Below, in pieces: positions 40,944-50,049 of a DNA stretch of 64,000 nucleotides; positions within the stretch are counted from its first letter, which is position 1; the number at the start of each line of letters is the position of its first letter. The stretch covers positions 1 through 64,000 of the forward strand of contig JALHQU010000007.1 in assembly GCA_022841795.1 (NCBI GenBank), in the 5' to 3' direction. This stretch comes from Fimbriiglobus sp. GTDB lineage: Bacteria > Planctomycetota > Planctomycetia > Gemmatales > Gemmataceae. The translations under genes and the position numbers were made by a program. Under the pieces are notes generated by a model. That model had not been told where the DNA came from. It saw only the letters and a program-made list of their open reading frames with translations, and made no database searches.

Positions 40944-40998
40944 GTAGGGTGGGCACCGCCCACCGTGAATCAAAGACGGTGGGCGGTGCCCACCCTAC
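40944..40998. repeat. Perfect 23-bp inverted repeat between grpE and the fmdB-like gene
   Basis: Arms 40944-40966 and 40976-40998 are perfect reverse complements, beginning GTAGGGTGGGCACCGCCC, with a 9-base loop. This is a different sequence family from the other palindromes in the window. On the transcript it would form a strong hairpin just ahead of the fmdB-like start. Confidence 0.93.
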
Positions 40999-41005
40999 AA
41001 GAGCC

Positions 41006-41524
41006 TCAACCCTCGGCCGCGACGATCACCGTCGCCGGGCGGAGTACGCGGTCGTGCAGGGTGAACCCCTGTTGCAGCACGGCCAGGACCGAGCCGGGCG
41101 GGTGGTCGGCGGTCGGCTGCTGCATGACGGCCATGTGCAGGTTCGGGTCGAACGGGGTGCCGGCGGCCACCTCGATGCGGTTCACCGCGTGCCGCTTGAG
41201 CATGTCCAGGGCGGCGGCGATGGTGGCGGTCACACCGTCCAGCAGCACGCCGGACTCGCCCGCCTTCTTCCCTGCCTCGGTCGCCCGCTCCAGGTTGTCG
41301 AGCAGGCCGAGCACGTCCTTCGCCAGCGGCTCGGCGAAGTATTTTTTCTGCCGGGCGGCGTCCTCGTTCAGCCGGCGGGCGCTGGTCTGCATGTCGGCCA
41401 GCAGCAGCTTGTAGTCGTGTACCTGCGCCTCCAACTTGTCCACCTTCGCCTGCGCGAGCAGGTCGGGGCTGGGGGCGGCGGTCGGTTCAACGGGCGGCGT
41501 GTCGGGGGTGTTTTCGGTGGTCAT
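41006..41524 (-). CDS. grpE: GrpE nucleotide exchange factor
   Basis: A 172-residue co-chaperone that releases ADP from DnaK. After a Pro/Thr-rich start there is the long coiled-coil helix (K-V-D-K-L-E-A-Q-V-H-D-Y-K) and then the beta domain. G-T-P-F-D-P-N-L-H-M-A-V, G-S-V-L-A-V-L-Q-Q-G-F and L-R-P-A-T-V-I-V-A are the GrpE signature. Its ATG overlaps the dnaJ stop by four bases (ATGA). No dnaK gene is in the window. Confidence 0.93.
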   Translation of the reverse strand: MTTENTPDTPPVEPTAAPSPDLLAQAKVDKLEAQVHDYKLLLADMQTSARRLNEDAARQKKYFAEPLAKDVLGLLDNLERATEAGKKAGESGVLLDGVTATIAAALDMLKRHAVNRIEVAAGTPFDPNLHMAVMQQPTADHPPGSVLAVLQQGFTLHDRVLRPATVIVAAEG

Positions 41525-42645
41525 TTCTCTTCCGTTCCGAACAAATCCTTCAGCTTGCTGAAAAAGCTCTTCTTGCCCGGCGACGACACCTGCGTGTGTT
41601 CCAGCTCGGCCATGCGGCGGAACAGTTGCTCCTGCTCCGGGTTGAGGGTCTGCGGGGTGTCCACGATCACCTGCACCAGCAGGTCGCCGCGGCCGCCGCC
41701 GCGACGGCCGGGCATGCCCGACCCGGCCAGCCGCAGCACCTCGTGCGTCTGGATGCCCCGCGGCAGGTCGTACTTCACCTTCTCGCCGATGAGCGTGGTG
41801 ATCTCGATCGGCCCGCCGAGCGCCGCCTGGGCGAACGTGATCGGCCACTGGCAGATCAGGTTCTGCCCGTCCCGCTGGTAGAACTTGTGCTCCTTCACCC
41901 GGATAGCGAACTCCAGGTTCCCCCGCGGGGCGCCGGCGTCCCCGGCGTCTCCCATGCCCGAGTACCGGATGCGGTCGCCGGTGTCCACGCCCGGCGTCAC
42001 CTTCACCTCCACCTCGTGCCGGCCGACCACCTTGCCCGCCCCGCGGCACCCGCCGCACGGGTCGGTGATCACCTGCCCGGTGCCGTTGCACGCCCGGCAC
42101 GCCTGCTGCATGCGGATGAACATCTGCTGGACGATCACCACCCCCTGCCCGCCGCACCGCTTGCACGGGGTCGGCTTGGTGCCGCCCTTTGACCCGCTGC
42201 CGCCGCAGGTGCCGCAGTGGTCTTCCCGCTCCACCTTCACCTTCTTCGTCACCCCGCGGGCGGCCTCGGCCAGCTCGATGTCCAGGATGATCTGCACGTC
42301 CCGGCCGGGTTGCGGGCCGCTCCGCCGCCCGCCGCCCCCGCTACCGAAGAACCCGCCGAACAGGTCGCCGAGCAGGTCGCTCAGGTCCACCGACACCCCG
42401 CCCGACCCGTTCCCCATGCCCTGCAACCCGTCGTGCCCGTACCTGTCGTACCGCTGCCGCTTGGCGTCGTCGGACAGCACCTCGAACGCCTCGGTCGCCT
42501 CCTTGAACCGGGCCTCGGCGTCGGCGTCGCCGGGGTTGCGGTCCGGGTGGAACTTCATCGCCAGCCGACGGTAGGCGACCTTCAACTCGTCGCCGGTGAC
42601 GGTCTTCGTCACCTGGAGGATTTCGTAGTAGTCCCGTTTCGCCAT
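41521..42645 (-). CDS. dnaJ: DnaJ (Hsp40) co-chaperone
   Basis: A 374-residue type I DnaJ. It has a J domain at 1-70 with the HPD motif (F-H-P-D-R-N-P-G), a Gly-rich linker, four CxxCxGxG zinc repeats in about 138-205 (C-G-T-C-G-G-S-G, C-K-R-C-G-G-Q-G, C-R-A-C-N-G-T-G, C-G-G-C-R-G-A-G), and the C-terminal substrate domains. Stimulates DnaK ATPase and presents clients. Coupled to grpE by an ATGA overlap; the dnaJ-then-grpE order is the reverse of the common order. A large palindromic repeat separates it from groEL. Confidence 0.96.
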   Translation of the reverse strand: MAKRDYYEILQVTKTVTGDELKVAYRRLAMKFHPDRNPGDADAEARFKEATEAFEVLSDDAKRQRYDRYGHDGLQGMGNGSGGVSVDLSDLLGDLFGGFFGSGGGGRRSGPQPGRDVQIILDIELAEAARGVTKKVKVEREDHCGTCGGSGSKGGTKPTPCKRCGGQGVVIVQQMFIRMQQACRACNGTGQVITDPCGGCRGAGKVVGRHEVEVKVTPGVDTGDRIRYSGMGDAGDAGAPRGNLEFAIRVKEHKFYQRDGQNLICQWPITFAQAALGGPIEITTLIGEKVKYDLPRGIQTHEVLRLAGSGMPGRRGGGRGDLLVQVIVDTPQTLNPEQEQLFRRMAELEHTQVSSPGKKSFFSKLKDLFGTEEK

Positions 42646-42730
42646 GATTGCGATGACCAGTGGTCAGGCCGGTGGCCGGAAAACGGAGGAAATACCCATG
42701 ATACGCGGCCGGCTCAACGCCCCTTCGGTG

Positions 42731-42985
42731 CTTCGCCGCGGAGCGGCCGTCGGATGTAGCCCAGGGCGGAAGCCCTGGGACACCTTACCCAAACCAGACC
42801 GCCCCGGAGGGGCCGGCGAACGCTTGGCCCGCCGGCCCCTCCGGGGCGGAACACCGCTTCCCGTCCGGACCCAGGGCTTCCGCCCTGGGCTACATCCGAC
42901 GGCCGCTCCGCGGCGAAGACACGGCCGACATTGCTTGCGTCCCGGAGGGACCGCCGGGCGTAGCCCAGGGCGGAAGCCCTGGGAA
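42731..42985. repeat. Modular GC-rich palindromic repeat (copy 2), between groEL and dnaJ
   Basis: Outer arms from 42731 (CTTCGCCGCGGAGCGGCCG) pair with the sequence ending at 42918. Nested inside are GTAGCCCAGGGCGGAAGCCCTGGG with its partner and a GCCCCGGAGGGGCC/GGCCCCTCCGGGGC hairpin. A further partial module, TAGCCCAGGGCGGAAGCCC, lies at 42960-42982, just after the groEL stop. Same family as 10268-10478 and 44659-44856. Confidence 0.9.
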
Positions 42986-42995
42986 TTCTGCAGCG

Positions 42996-44636
42996 TCAGG
43001 CGACGGCCCCGGCCACCTTGTTGCTCTTCTCGTCCTCTTCCTCCACCTTGGTGATCATCACCTCGGTGGTGAGCATCAGGCCGGCGATGCTGCTGGCGTT
43101 GGTGAGGGCGGACTTGGTCACCACGGCCGGATCGACGATCCCGGCCTTGAACATGTCCACGTACTCGCCGGTGTTGGCGTTGTACCCGATGGCCGCGTTC
43201 TTCTCCCCGCGGGTGGTCACCTCGTCGGCCACCACCGCCCCGTCGGTGCCGCAGTTCTCGGCGATGGTGCGGACCGGCTTGGCCAGCGCGCGGGCGACGA
43301 TCTCGGCGCCGATCTTCTCGTCGCCTTTCAGCTTGTCGGCCAGAGCCTCGGCCACCGGGATGCACCGCAGCAGGGCGGTGCCGCCGCCGGCGACGATGCC
43401 CTCGGCCACCGCGTGTCGGGTGGCGTGCAGGGCGTCCTCGACGCGGCCCTTGGTCTGCTTCATCTCGGCTTCGGTGCGGGCGCCGACGCGGATGATCGCC
43501 ACCCCGCCGACCAGCTTCGCCAGCCGCTCGGAGAACTTCTCCTTGTCGTAGCTGCTCTCGGTCGCTTCCATCTGGGTGCGGATCTGGTCCACCCGCTCCT
43601 GCACCTTCTTCGCCGTCTCCTTGTCCAGCTTCTCGCAGATGATGGTGCAGTTCTCCCGCTCGACCACCACCTGGTCGGCGGTACCCAGGTGTTCGAGTTC
43701 GACGTTCTCCAGGCTGACGCCCAGGTCCTCGCTGACGAACGTGCCGCCGGTCAGGGTGGCGATGTCGCCGAGCATGGCTTTGCGGCGGTCGCCGAACCCG
43801 GGGGCCTTCACCGCGCACACGTCGATCAGCCCGCGGAGCTTGTTCACCACCAGCATCTGCAGGGCTTCCGCTTCCACGTCCTCGGCGATGATGAGCAGCG
43901 GCTTGTTCGCCCGCGCCACCTTCTCCAGCAGCGGCAGGAACTCGCGGACGTTGCTCAGCTTCTTCTCGTACAGCAGGATGAGCGGCTTGGCCGCTTCCCA
44001 CTTCAGCTCGGGGGTGTTCACCACGAAGTACGGGCTGATGTACCCCTTGTCGAACTGCATGCCCTCGACGAACTCGAGCTGCGTTTCGGCCGTCTTCCCC
44101 TCTTCAATCGTGATGACCCCGTCCTTGCCCACCTTGTCCATGGCGTCGGCCATCAGCTTGCCGATGGCCGGGTCGTTGTTCGCCGAGATGGACGCCACCT
44201 GCTCCATCTCCTCCTTCTTCGACAGCTTCTTGGTCAGGTCCGTTTCGATGAACTCGACGCACTTCGCCACCGCCTTCTCGATCCCCTTCTTCACCGCCAT
44301 CGGGTTGGCCCCGGCGGTGATGTTCCGCAGCCCCTCCTGGTAGATGGCCAGGGCGAGGACGGTGGCGGTGGTGGTGCCGTCGCCGGCGGTGTCGCTCGTC
44401 TTCTGGGCGACCGCGTTCACCAGCTTCGCGCCCATGTTCTCGAACGGGTCGCTCAGCTCGATCTCCTTCGACACGGTGACGCCGTCCTTGGTGACGGTCG
44501 GCCCGCCGAACGACTTGTCGATGATCACGTTCCGGCCGGTCGGCCCGAGGGTGATGCCGACCGCCTTCGCCAGCTTCTCGGCGCCGGTGAACAGCTTCTT
44601 CCGGGCGTCGTCGGTGTACAGCAGTTGTTTCGCCAT
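42996..44636 (-). CDS. groL: GroEL chaperonin, paralog without GGM tail
   Basis: A 546-residue 60-kDa chaperonin, ATP-driven folding cage with GroES. It begins [12 protein letters not shown]. Nucleotide-site motifs are intact ([35 protein letters not shown]). The C-terminus is [15 protein letters not shown], without the Gly-Gly-Met repeat usual in housekeeping GroEL. It lies downstream of groES, and the gap carries a large palindrome. Confidence 0.96.
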   Translation of the reverse strand: MAKQLLYTDDARKKLFTGAEKLAKAVGITLGPTGRNVIIDKSFGGPTVTKDGVTVSKEIELSDPFENMGAKLVNAVAQKTSDTAGDGTTTATVLALAIYQEGLRNITAGANPMAVKKGIEKAVAKCVEFIETDLTKKLSKKEEMEQVASISANNDPAIGKLMADAMDKVGKDGVITIEEGKTAETQLEFVEGMQFDKGYISPYFVVNTPELKWEAAKPLILLYEKKLSNVREFLPLLEKVARANKPLLIIAEDVEAEALQMLVVNKLRGLIDVCAVKAPGFGDRRKAMLGDIATLTGGTFVSEDLGVSLENVELEHLGTADQVVVERENCTIICEKLDKETAKKVQERVDQIRTQMEATESSYDKEKFSERLAKLVGGVAIIRVGARTEAEMKQTKGRVEDALHATRHAVAEGIVAGGGTALLRCIPVAEALADKLKGDEKIGAEIVARALAKPVRTIAENCGTDGAVVADEVTTRGEKNAAIGYNANTGEYVDMFKAGIVDPAVVTKSALTNASSIAGLMLTTEVMITKVEEEDEKSNKVAGAVA

Positions 44637-44658
44637 TGTGAGTTTCTTGGTTTGGTGT

Positions 44659-44856
44659 CTTCGCCGCGGAGCGGCGGGGGCATGTAGCCAGGGGTGAAAC
44701 CCCTGGTAGTGGGTCGGTATCAATAAGCCCCGGAGGGGCGGCGGAACCGGCCTCTGTCGCCCCTCCGGGGCTTGACGAGGCGGGTGCGTTCCAGGGGTTC
44801 CGTCGCTCCGCTCCGTCACCCCTGGCTACGGGCCGCCGCCGCTCCGCGGCGAAGAA
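44659..44856. repeat. Modular GC-rich palindromic repeat (copy 3), between groES and groEL
   Basis: Outer arms begin CTTCGCCGCGGAGCGGCGG (44659) and end CCGCTCCGCGGCGAAG (44856). Inside are TAGCCAGGGGTGAAACCCCTGG with its partner and an AGCCCCGGAGGGGCG/CGCCCCTCCGGGGCT hairpin. Together they fill almost the entire 232-bp gap. Confidence 0.92.
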
Positions 44857-44868
44857 AGTCCTGCCGGT

Positions 44869-45180
44869 TCACTTCGCGAGCTTGCCGAGCACGTCGGACT
44901 CGCGGAGGATCTTGTACTCGGTGCCGTTCACCTCCACGTCCGACCCGCTGTACTTGCCGTACAGCACCACGTCGCCGACCTTCACGGCCAGTGGGGCGCG
45001 GGTGCCGCTGTCCAGCATCTTGCCGGGGCCGACGGCGATCACCGTGCCCTGCTGCGGCTTCTGCTTGGCGCTATCCGGCAGCAGGATGCCGCCGGCCGTC
45101 TTCTCGGTGGCGTCGCTCGGCTCCACCACCAGGCGATCGTCGAGCGGCTTCAGGTTCGGGGCTTCGGACTTCTTCGCCAT
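44869..45180 (-). CDS. groES: GroES co-chaperonin
   Basis: A 103-residue lid subunit of the chaperonin. [12 protein letters not shown], the mobile loop with [11 protein letters not shown] and the end part [14 protein letters not shown] are the family signature. It is the only groES in the window and lies between two groEL genes, so it may serve both rings. Confidence 0.96.
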   Translation of the reverse strand: MAKKSEAPNLKPLDDRLVVEPSDATEKTAGGILLPDSAKQKPQQGTVIAVGPGKMLDSGTRAPLAVKVGDVVLYGKYSGSDVEVNGTEYKILRESDVLGKLAK

Positions 45181-45183
45181 TTC

Positions 45184-45320
45184 TCAGTCCTCAGATCGTC
45201 AAGTCCTCACGTCGTCAGGTCGTGAAGACTGAATCGGGTGAAGGAACAGTTGGAAGTATTTCGGAGATCAGGTCCGCGAGCCGACGTGACGACTTGCGGA
45301 CCTGATGACTTGACGACTCG
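45184..45320. repeat. Imperfect inverted repeat between groEL and groES (GTCGTCAAGTC type)
   Basis: The left part (GATCGTCAAGTCCTCACGTC, from 45194) is an imperfect reverse complement of the right part (ACCTGATGACTTGACGACTC, ending about 45319). A shorter dyad, CAGGTCCGC/GCGGACCTG, lies at about 45269-45306. A different repeat type from the other gaps in this cluster. Confidence 0.7.
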
Positions 45321-45322
45321 GT

Positions 45323-47011
45323 TTACATCATCCCGCCCATGCCGCCCATCCCCATGCCGCCCATGCCACCCATCCCGCCGCCCCCGTGGTCGTGGTCGTG
45401 GTGGTCGCCCCCGGCCGCCTTCGGCTCGGGGATGTCGGCGATGGTGCATTCGCTGGTGAGCAGCAGGCAGGCGACGCTCGCCCCGTTCTGCAGGGCGCTG
45501 CGGGTCACCTTCACCGGGTCCACCACCCCGCCCTTGCGGAGGTCTTCGTACTCGTCCGAGTCGGCGTTGTACCCGTAGTTCTTGTCCTTGCCCTTCAGGA
45601 TGTTGGCGACGATGACAGTGCCGTCCTTACCGGCGTTCTCGGCGATCAGCCGGCACGGCATCTCGAGCGCCTTGAACAGCACCTTCGCCCCGGCCGCTTC
45701 GTCCCCTTCCAGGCCGAGTTTGGTGAGCGCCTTGCGGGCGTGCAGCAGGGCCACCCCGCCGCCGGGCACGATGCCCTCTTCGATGGCCGCCTTGGTGGCG
45801 GCCAGGGCGTCCTCGTACAGCGCCTTCCGCTCCTTCATCTCGGTCTCGGTGGCGGCCCCGACCTTCAGCACGGCCACCCCGCCGGCCAGCTTCGCCTTCC
45901 GCTCCTGCAGCTTCTCGCGGTCGTACTCGCTGTCCGTCTTCTCCAGCTCCCGCTCGATCATCGCCACCCGCCCGGCGACCGCCTTCTTGTCGCCGCTGCC
46001 CTCGGTGATGGTGGTGTTCTCGGCGTCGATCTTGATCCGCTTGCAGGTGCCCAGGTCCTTCAGCTCGACCTTCTCAAGCTGGATACCCAGGTCCTTGAAG
46101 ATGGCCTTCCCGCCGGTCAGGGTGGCGATGTCTTCGAGCATGGCCTTGCGGCGGTCGCCGTACCCCGGCGCCTTGATGGCGCACACCGTCAGCACGCCCT
46201 TCAGCTTGTTCAGCACCAGGGTGGCGAGGGCTTCCCCTTCCACGTCCTCGGCGATGATGACCAGCGGCTGCTTCTTCTGGCTCGCCTTTTCGAGCAGCGG
46301 CACCAGGTCCTTCACGCTGCTGATCTTGTCCTCGTAGATGAGGATGAGCGGCTTCTCGAACTCGCAGGTGACGGATTCCGGGGTGTTCACGAAGTGCGGC
46401 GACAGGTACCCGCGGTCGAACTGCATGCCCTGCACCACGGTGATGTCCGTCTCGGCCGACTTGCCCTCTTCGATGGTGATGACGCCGTTGTCGGCGCCCA
46501 CCTTCTTCATCGCCTCGGCCAGCTTCGACCCGATCTCCTTGTCGTTGTTCGCGGAGATGGTGGCGACCTCGGCGATCGCCTTGTTGTCCTTCGGGTCGAT
46601 CTCCTCGGCCAGCTTGTGCAGTTCCTCCACCACCCGCTCGACGCCCGCCTGGATGCCGCGGACCAGCCCCATCGGGTCGGCCCCGCCGGCCACCGCCTTC
46701 AGCCCCTCGCGGAAGATGAACTCGGCCAGCACGGTGGCGGTGGTGGTGCCGTCGCCGGCGATGTCGCTCGTCTTGCTGGCCGCCTCCTTCACCAGTTGGG
46801 CGCCCATGTTCTCGAACGGGTCGGTCAGTTCGATGTCCTCGGCCACCGTCACCCCGTCCTTGGTCACGTTCGGGGCGCCCCAGCCCTTGTCCAGGACGGC
46901 GTTGCGGCCCCGCGGCCCGAGGGTGGCGCGGACCGCCCGGGCCAACTTGGTGGCCCCGGCGAGCAGTTTGGAACGGGCGTCGTCGGCGAACGCGAGTTGC
47001 TTCGATGCCAT
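45323..47011 (-). CDS. groL: GroEL chaperonin, paralog with GGM tail and His/Asp insert
   Basis: A 562-residue chaperonin and the first gene of the chaperone run. It begins [16 protein letters not shown]-site motifs are intact ([29 protein letters not shown]). The C-terminus ends with repeated G-G-M units, as in canonical GroEL, but just before it carries G-D-H-H-D-H-D-H-G, a His/Asp patch that could bind metal. It differs widely from the second copy, so this is an old duplication. I saw no CIRCE element upstream. ATG 47011 starts the conserved sequence. Confidence 0.96.
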   Translation of the reverse strand: MASKQLAFADDARSKLLAGATKLARAVRATLGPRGRNAVLDKGWGAPNVTKDGVTVAEDIELTDPFENMGAQLVKEAASKTSDIAGDGTTTATVLAEFIFREGLKAVAGGADPMGLVRGIQAGVERVVEELHKLAEEIDPKDNKAIAEVATISANNDKEIGSKLAEAMKKVGADNGVITIEEGKSAETDITVVQGMQFDRGYLSPHFVNTPESVTCEFEKPLILIYEDKISSVKDLVPLLEKASQKKQPLVIIAEDVEGEALATLVLNKLKGVLTVCAIKAPGYGDRRKAMLEDIATLTGGKAIFKDLGIQLEKVELKDLGTCKRIKIDAENTTITEGSGDKKAVAGRVAMIERELEKTDSEYDREKLQERKAKLAGGVAVLKVGAATETEMKERKALYEDALAATKAAIEEGIVPGGGVALLHARKALTKLGLEGDEAAGAKVLFKALEMPCRLIAENAGKDGTVIVANILKGKDKNYGYNADSDEYEDLRKGGVVDPVKVTRSALQNGASVACLLLTSECTIADIPEPKAAGGDHHDHDHGGGGMGGMGGMGMGGMGGMM

Positions 47012-47248
47012 ACGGCGGAACTCCGGGGAAGAGATCAATCTCGGCTGGTGTGCCCGCCTATGCAAGACTCGTGCCGCCGGCTGACGGACGCTGTAACCCT
47101 TTGCGGCGCAAGGATCGGCCGAATGGCACCCGGCCGCCGGGTGTCAGTCTGGCAGACGCCGGCCGAGAGTTTCTGGCAGGGCCGACTTCCGCTCGACGGA
47201 TTTCTGGGACACAATCGTCTGAACCATCAAGTAGCGGCGGAGGCGGTC

Positions 47249-49882
47249 ATGAGACGGTTCATCGGGTTTGTAGTTCTGATGGTCGGCACCGTCGCGCCCG
47301 CCGCCGAGCCGAAGGCGGACCCGGCCCTGATCGCCCGGTTCGGCGACACCCGCCTGCGTCACACCGGCATCGTGAACGCCGTCGCCTTCCACCCGGACGG
47401 CAAGACCATCGCCGCCACCGCCGAGGGGGAGCCGCTCGTCCGTGTTTGGGACGTGGCCACCGGCAAAGAGGTGCGGCGGTACGCCGACCCGGCGTTCGTG
47501 CCCAGCGATGCTGCTGCCGACAAACGGGACGTGGACCGCGGGTGGTGCAAGGTGATCGGCTACACGCCGGACGCGAAGCGGCTGGTGATGAGCGTTCACG
47601 ACGACCGGATCGTCGTGCTGAACACCGAGACCGGGGCGGTGGTGCTGAACGAGCGGGTGTTCGACGCCGTCGCCCCGGCGGTCGCCGTTTCGCCGATCGG
47701 GTCGCTGGTCGCCTGTCGAGACCTGGACGGGCAACTGGCGATCTGGGACGCGATCGACGGGAAGAAACTCCGCACCCTCGGCGAGGTGAAGCTCGCATCG
47801 GGCAACCACCCGAGCGTGCGGTACGGCTTGCGGGACCAGTTCAACGTGGTGTTCTCCCCGGACGGCAAGCGGGTGGCCGCGTCCGGACAGTTGGGCGAGT
47901 TCCACGTCGGTGCGGTGGACGGCGGCAAACCGCTCGTCACCCACCCCGTCAAGGCCGACGTGGTTTGGAACTTGAGTTGGCCGACCGCGACCCGGCTGGT
48001 GGCGTACATCGTGAAGGGGTACGGGGTGTACAACCCGGACACCGGCGCGGAGGTCCACGCGGACGCCAAACGGGGCCGGGGCCACTGGTTCGACCTGTCG
48101 ATCCGCACGGAGGACGGCATGATCGCCCGGACGTGGGGCGGTTGGGAACTCGCGACAGTGGATCCGGACACCCTCCAGCTACAGCCCAGGTCGCCACTGC
48201 CGAAGCTGCCGTCCCATGGACCAATCGCTCAGATCCGCGTTCACCCGGCTGCCGTTGCCGTCACCCGCGGGTCGTTGGTCCACCTGATCGACCGGAAGTC
48301 GGGGAAGCCGGTCATCGACGACCTGGACCGGCAGCCCACCTCGCCCATCGGCTCCCCGGCCCTGTCCGCCGACGGGAAGCGGCTGCTCGTCGGGCACCCC
48401 GGCGACGACCGCTCGGTGCGGGTGTGGGACACCGCCACCGGCAAGATGCTGTCGCACATGTCCTGGCAGACGCTGTTCGATGCGTCGGAGCCGCTGCACG
48501 CCCGGCTGATCAGCCCGGACGGCCGCTGGGCGGTCGCCTTTGCACGGGCCAGCTACCAGTACACGTTCGTGTGGGACGCCGAGACGGGGAAGCCGGTGTA
48601 CTCGTCGATCGACCGATCCAAACCGGACCGGCCCCCCGTTTCGCCGGTCGGGTTCGACCCCGACAACCGGCTGTGGGTGATCGAACTGGAATCCGGCCGA
48701 CTCCGGCTGCTCGAATTTCCCGCGGGCAAAGTGGTCCGCACCATCGACGGGTTCAAGCGGACGATGGGCGCGGAGTTGTCGCCGGACGGGAAGCGGCTGG
48801 CGGTGACCGGGTGGGAGGGGGTGGCCGTCCGCTCGCTCGACGCGGACGGGAAGTGGCAGGTGGTCAAGGCCGTGCCGGAGAGTGCGTACAAGATGTACTC
48901 GCCGGGCGGTTGTGGGAACGCCATCGACGCGGCGCTGCAGCAGACATTCGTCATCCGGTTCATCGCCGACGGCGAACTCATCACCTCGCCGCGGCCGTCG
49001 CGGCTGGGCGACGACCCGAAGCCACGTCCGGCGAAGGCTCTCCGCCCAGCCCGGATCGACGTGCGGCCCGAACGATCGGTCAACACCGCGGACCAGCGGC
49101 AGTACAGCGCGGATGGCCGCCGGCAGTACCGACTTCTATTCCCCGACGGGTTCGCCCAGGGCGACTACTATGCGCGGTATCACCTGAGACGAAGCGAGAG
49201 CGCGGCCGGGGCCATGCTGGTGGTGACGGAGACGGCGACCGGCGGCGAACTCGGCCGTGTGCCACTACCCCACGCCGGCGGGTTCGTCCTGGCACCGGAC
49301 GGGAAGAGGCTCTACACCACCGACGCCGACACCGCCATTTCCGTCTGGGACTGGCCGGCGCTGGAGAAGCGGCACCTGCCGTCGGTGAAGGTGGACGACC
49401 GCTGGGCGGCGCTGGCGGCGCCGGACCCCAAACTCGGGCTGAGCGCCGTCCGCGAGATCGCGGCGGATAAGGACGGCGTGGCGTGGCTCCGCGCGAAGTT
49501 CGCCCAGCCGATTCCCGACCCGGTCCCCGCCCTCATCGCCGAACTCGGCCACCGCGACTACCAGACCCGCGAGGCGGCGTCGAAGAAGTTGGTCGAGCTC
49601 GGGTACGAGGAGGCCGCGGCCCACCTCCGCGAGGCGGCCGAGAAGTCGCCAGTTCCCGTGGTGGCGGAACGGGCGAAACGAATCCTCGCCCGACTCCGAC
49701 CGACGGACTACGCCGTCAAACTCCGTTCGCACGAAATCCCGGCGGTGCGGGCGGTGGAGGCGGCCGAGCGGATTGGGAAAGCGGAGGCGGTCGAGTTGCT
49801 CCGCGTGTGGGCGAAGCGGGACGACACCCCGCTCGGAACGGAAGCTGCCGCGGCCGTCGCCCGGCTGTCCGCCCGGAAGTGA
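47249..49882 (+). CDS. Exported WD40-repeat protein with HEAT-like C-terminus
   Basis: An 877-residue secreted protein. Residues 1-18 are a signal peptide (M-R-R-F-I-G-F-V-V-L-M-V-G-T). Many WD40 blades follow (V-A-F-H-P-D-G-K-T-I-A-A-T, V-R-V-W-D-V-A-T-G-K, V-F-S-P-D-G-K-R-V-A-A-S-G, V-R-V-W-D-T-A-T-G-K). Residues about 780-877 form HEAT-like helices (Y-Q-T-R-E-A-A-S-K-K-L-V-E-L-G). This domain pair is typical of Gemmataceae and the function is unknown, probably a protein-interaction scaffold outside the inner membrane. It is divergent from the groEL gene, with a 237-bp promoter region between. Confidence 0.85.
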   Translation: MRRFIGFVVLMVGTVAPAAEPKADPALIARFGDTRLRHTGIVNAVAFHPDGKTIAATAEGEPLVRVWDVATGKEVRRYADPAFVPSDAAADKRDVDRGWCKVIGYTPDAKRLVMSVHDDRIVVLNTETGAVVLNERVFDAVAPAVAVSPIGSLVACRDLDGQLAIWDAIDGKKLRTLGEVKLASGNHPSVRYGLRDQFNVVFSPDGKRVAASGQLGEFHVGAVDGGKPLVTHPVKADVVWNLSWPTATRLVAYIVKGYGVYNPDTGAEVHADAKRGRGHWFDLSIRTEDGMIARTWGGWELATVDPDTLQLQPRSPLPKLPSHGPIAQIRVHPAAVAVTRGSLVHLIDRKSGKPVIDDLDRQPTSPIGSPALSADGKRLLVGHPGDDRSVRVWDTATGKMLSHMSWQTLFDASEPLHARLISPDGRWAVAFARASYQYTFVWDAETGKPVYSSIDRSKPDRPPVSPVGFDPDNRLWVIELESGRLRLLEFPAGKVVRTIDGFKRTMGAELSPDGKRLAVTGWEGVAVRSLDADGKWQVVKAVPESAYKMYSPGGCGNAIDAALQQTFVIRFIADGELITSPRPSRLGDDPKPRPAKALRPARIDVRPERSVNTADQRQYSADGRRQYRLLFPDGFAQGDYYARYHLRRSESAAGAMLVVTETATGGELGRVPLPHAGGFVLAPDGKRLYTTDADTAISVWDWPALEKRHLPSVKVDDRWAALAAPDPKLGLSAVREIAADKDGVAWLRAKFAQPIPDPVPALIAELGHRDYQTREAASKKLVELGYEEAAAHLREAAEKSPVPVVAERAKRILARLRPTDYAVKLRSHEIPAVRAVEAAERIGKAEAVELLRVWAKRDDTPLGTEAAAAVARLSARK

Positions 49883-49939
49883 CCGCGTTCGTCCACCGAA
49901 TCCGATTGATTCCGCGTCTCAAAAAGGCCGCCTCGTTCC

Positions 49940-49966
49940 GCAACCCGTTCGCCGCGAACGGGTTGC
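49940..49966. terminator. Hairpin between convergent WD40 and comEC genes
   Basis: Perfect 12-bp arms (49940-49951 with 49955-49966; GCAACCCGTTCG) around a 3-base loop. No T run directly follows on either strand; on the minus strand a T5 comes 16 bases later. It may protect 3' ends from both sides. Confidence 0.5.
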
Positions 49967-50049
49967 CCATTCCAACACTATTTCGTCGCACAGATTGAAA
50001 TGAGTTCGCGCAGGGGTGGCGCAGCGCGAACGAAACGAATTGCGGGCGG

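Noticed and set aside
42996-44819. Extended GroEL start with about 60 additional N-terminal residues
   Set aside because: The extra residues are the translation of the palindromic repeat upstream. The conserved protein starts at ATG 44636.
47012-47248. CIRCE element (TTAGCACTC-N9-GAGTGCTAA) upstream of the chaperone cluster
   Set aside because: Not found on either strand. A weak sigma32-like CTTGCAT...CCGAGATT arrangement exists on the minus strand but is too degenerate to call.
45386-49882. One 1498-residue plus-strand protein through the groEL region
   Set aside because: The first 620 codons are the antisense shadow of groEL. The real gene starts at ATG 47249 with a signal peptide.
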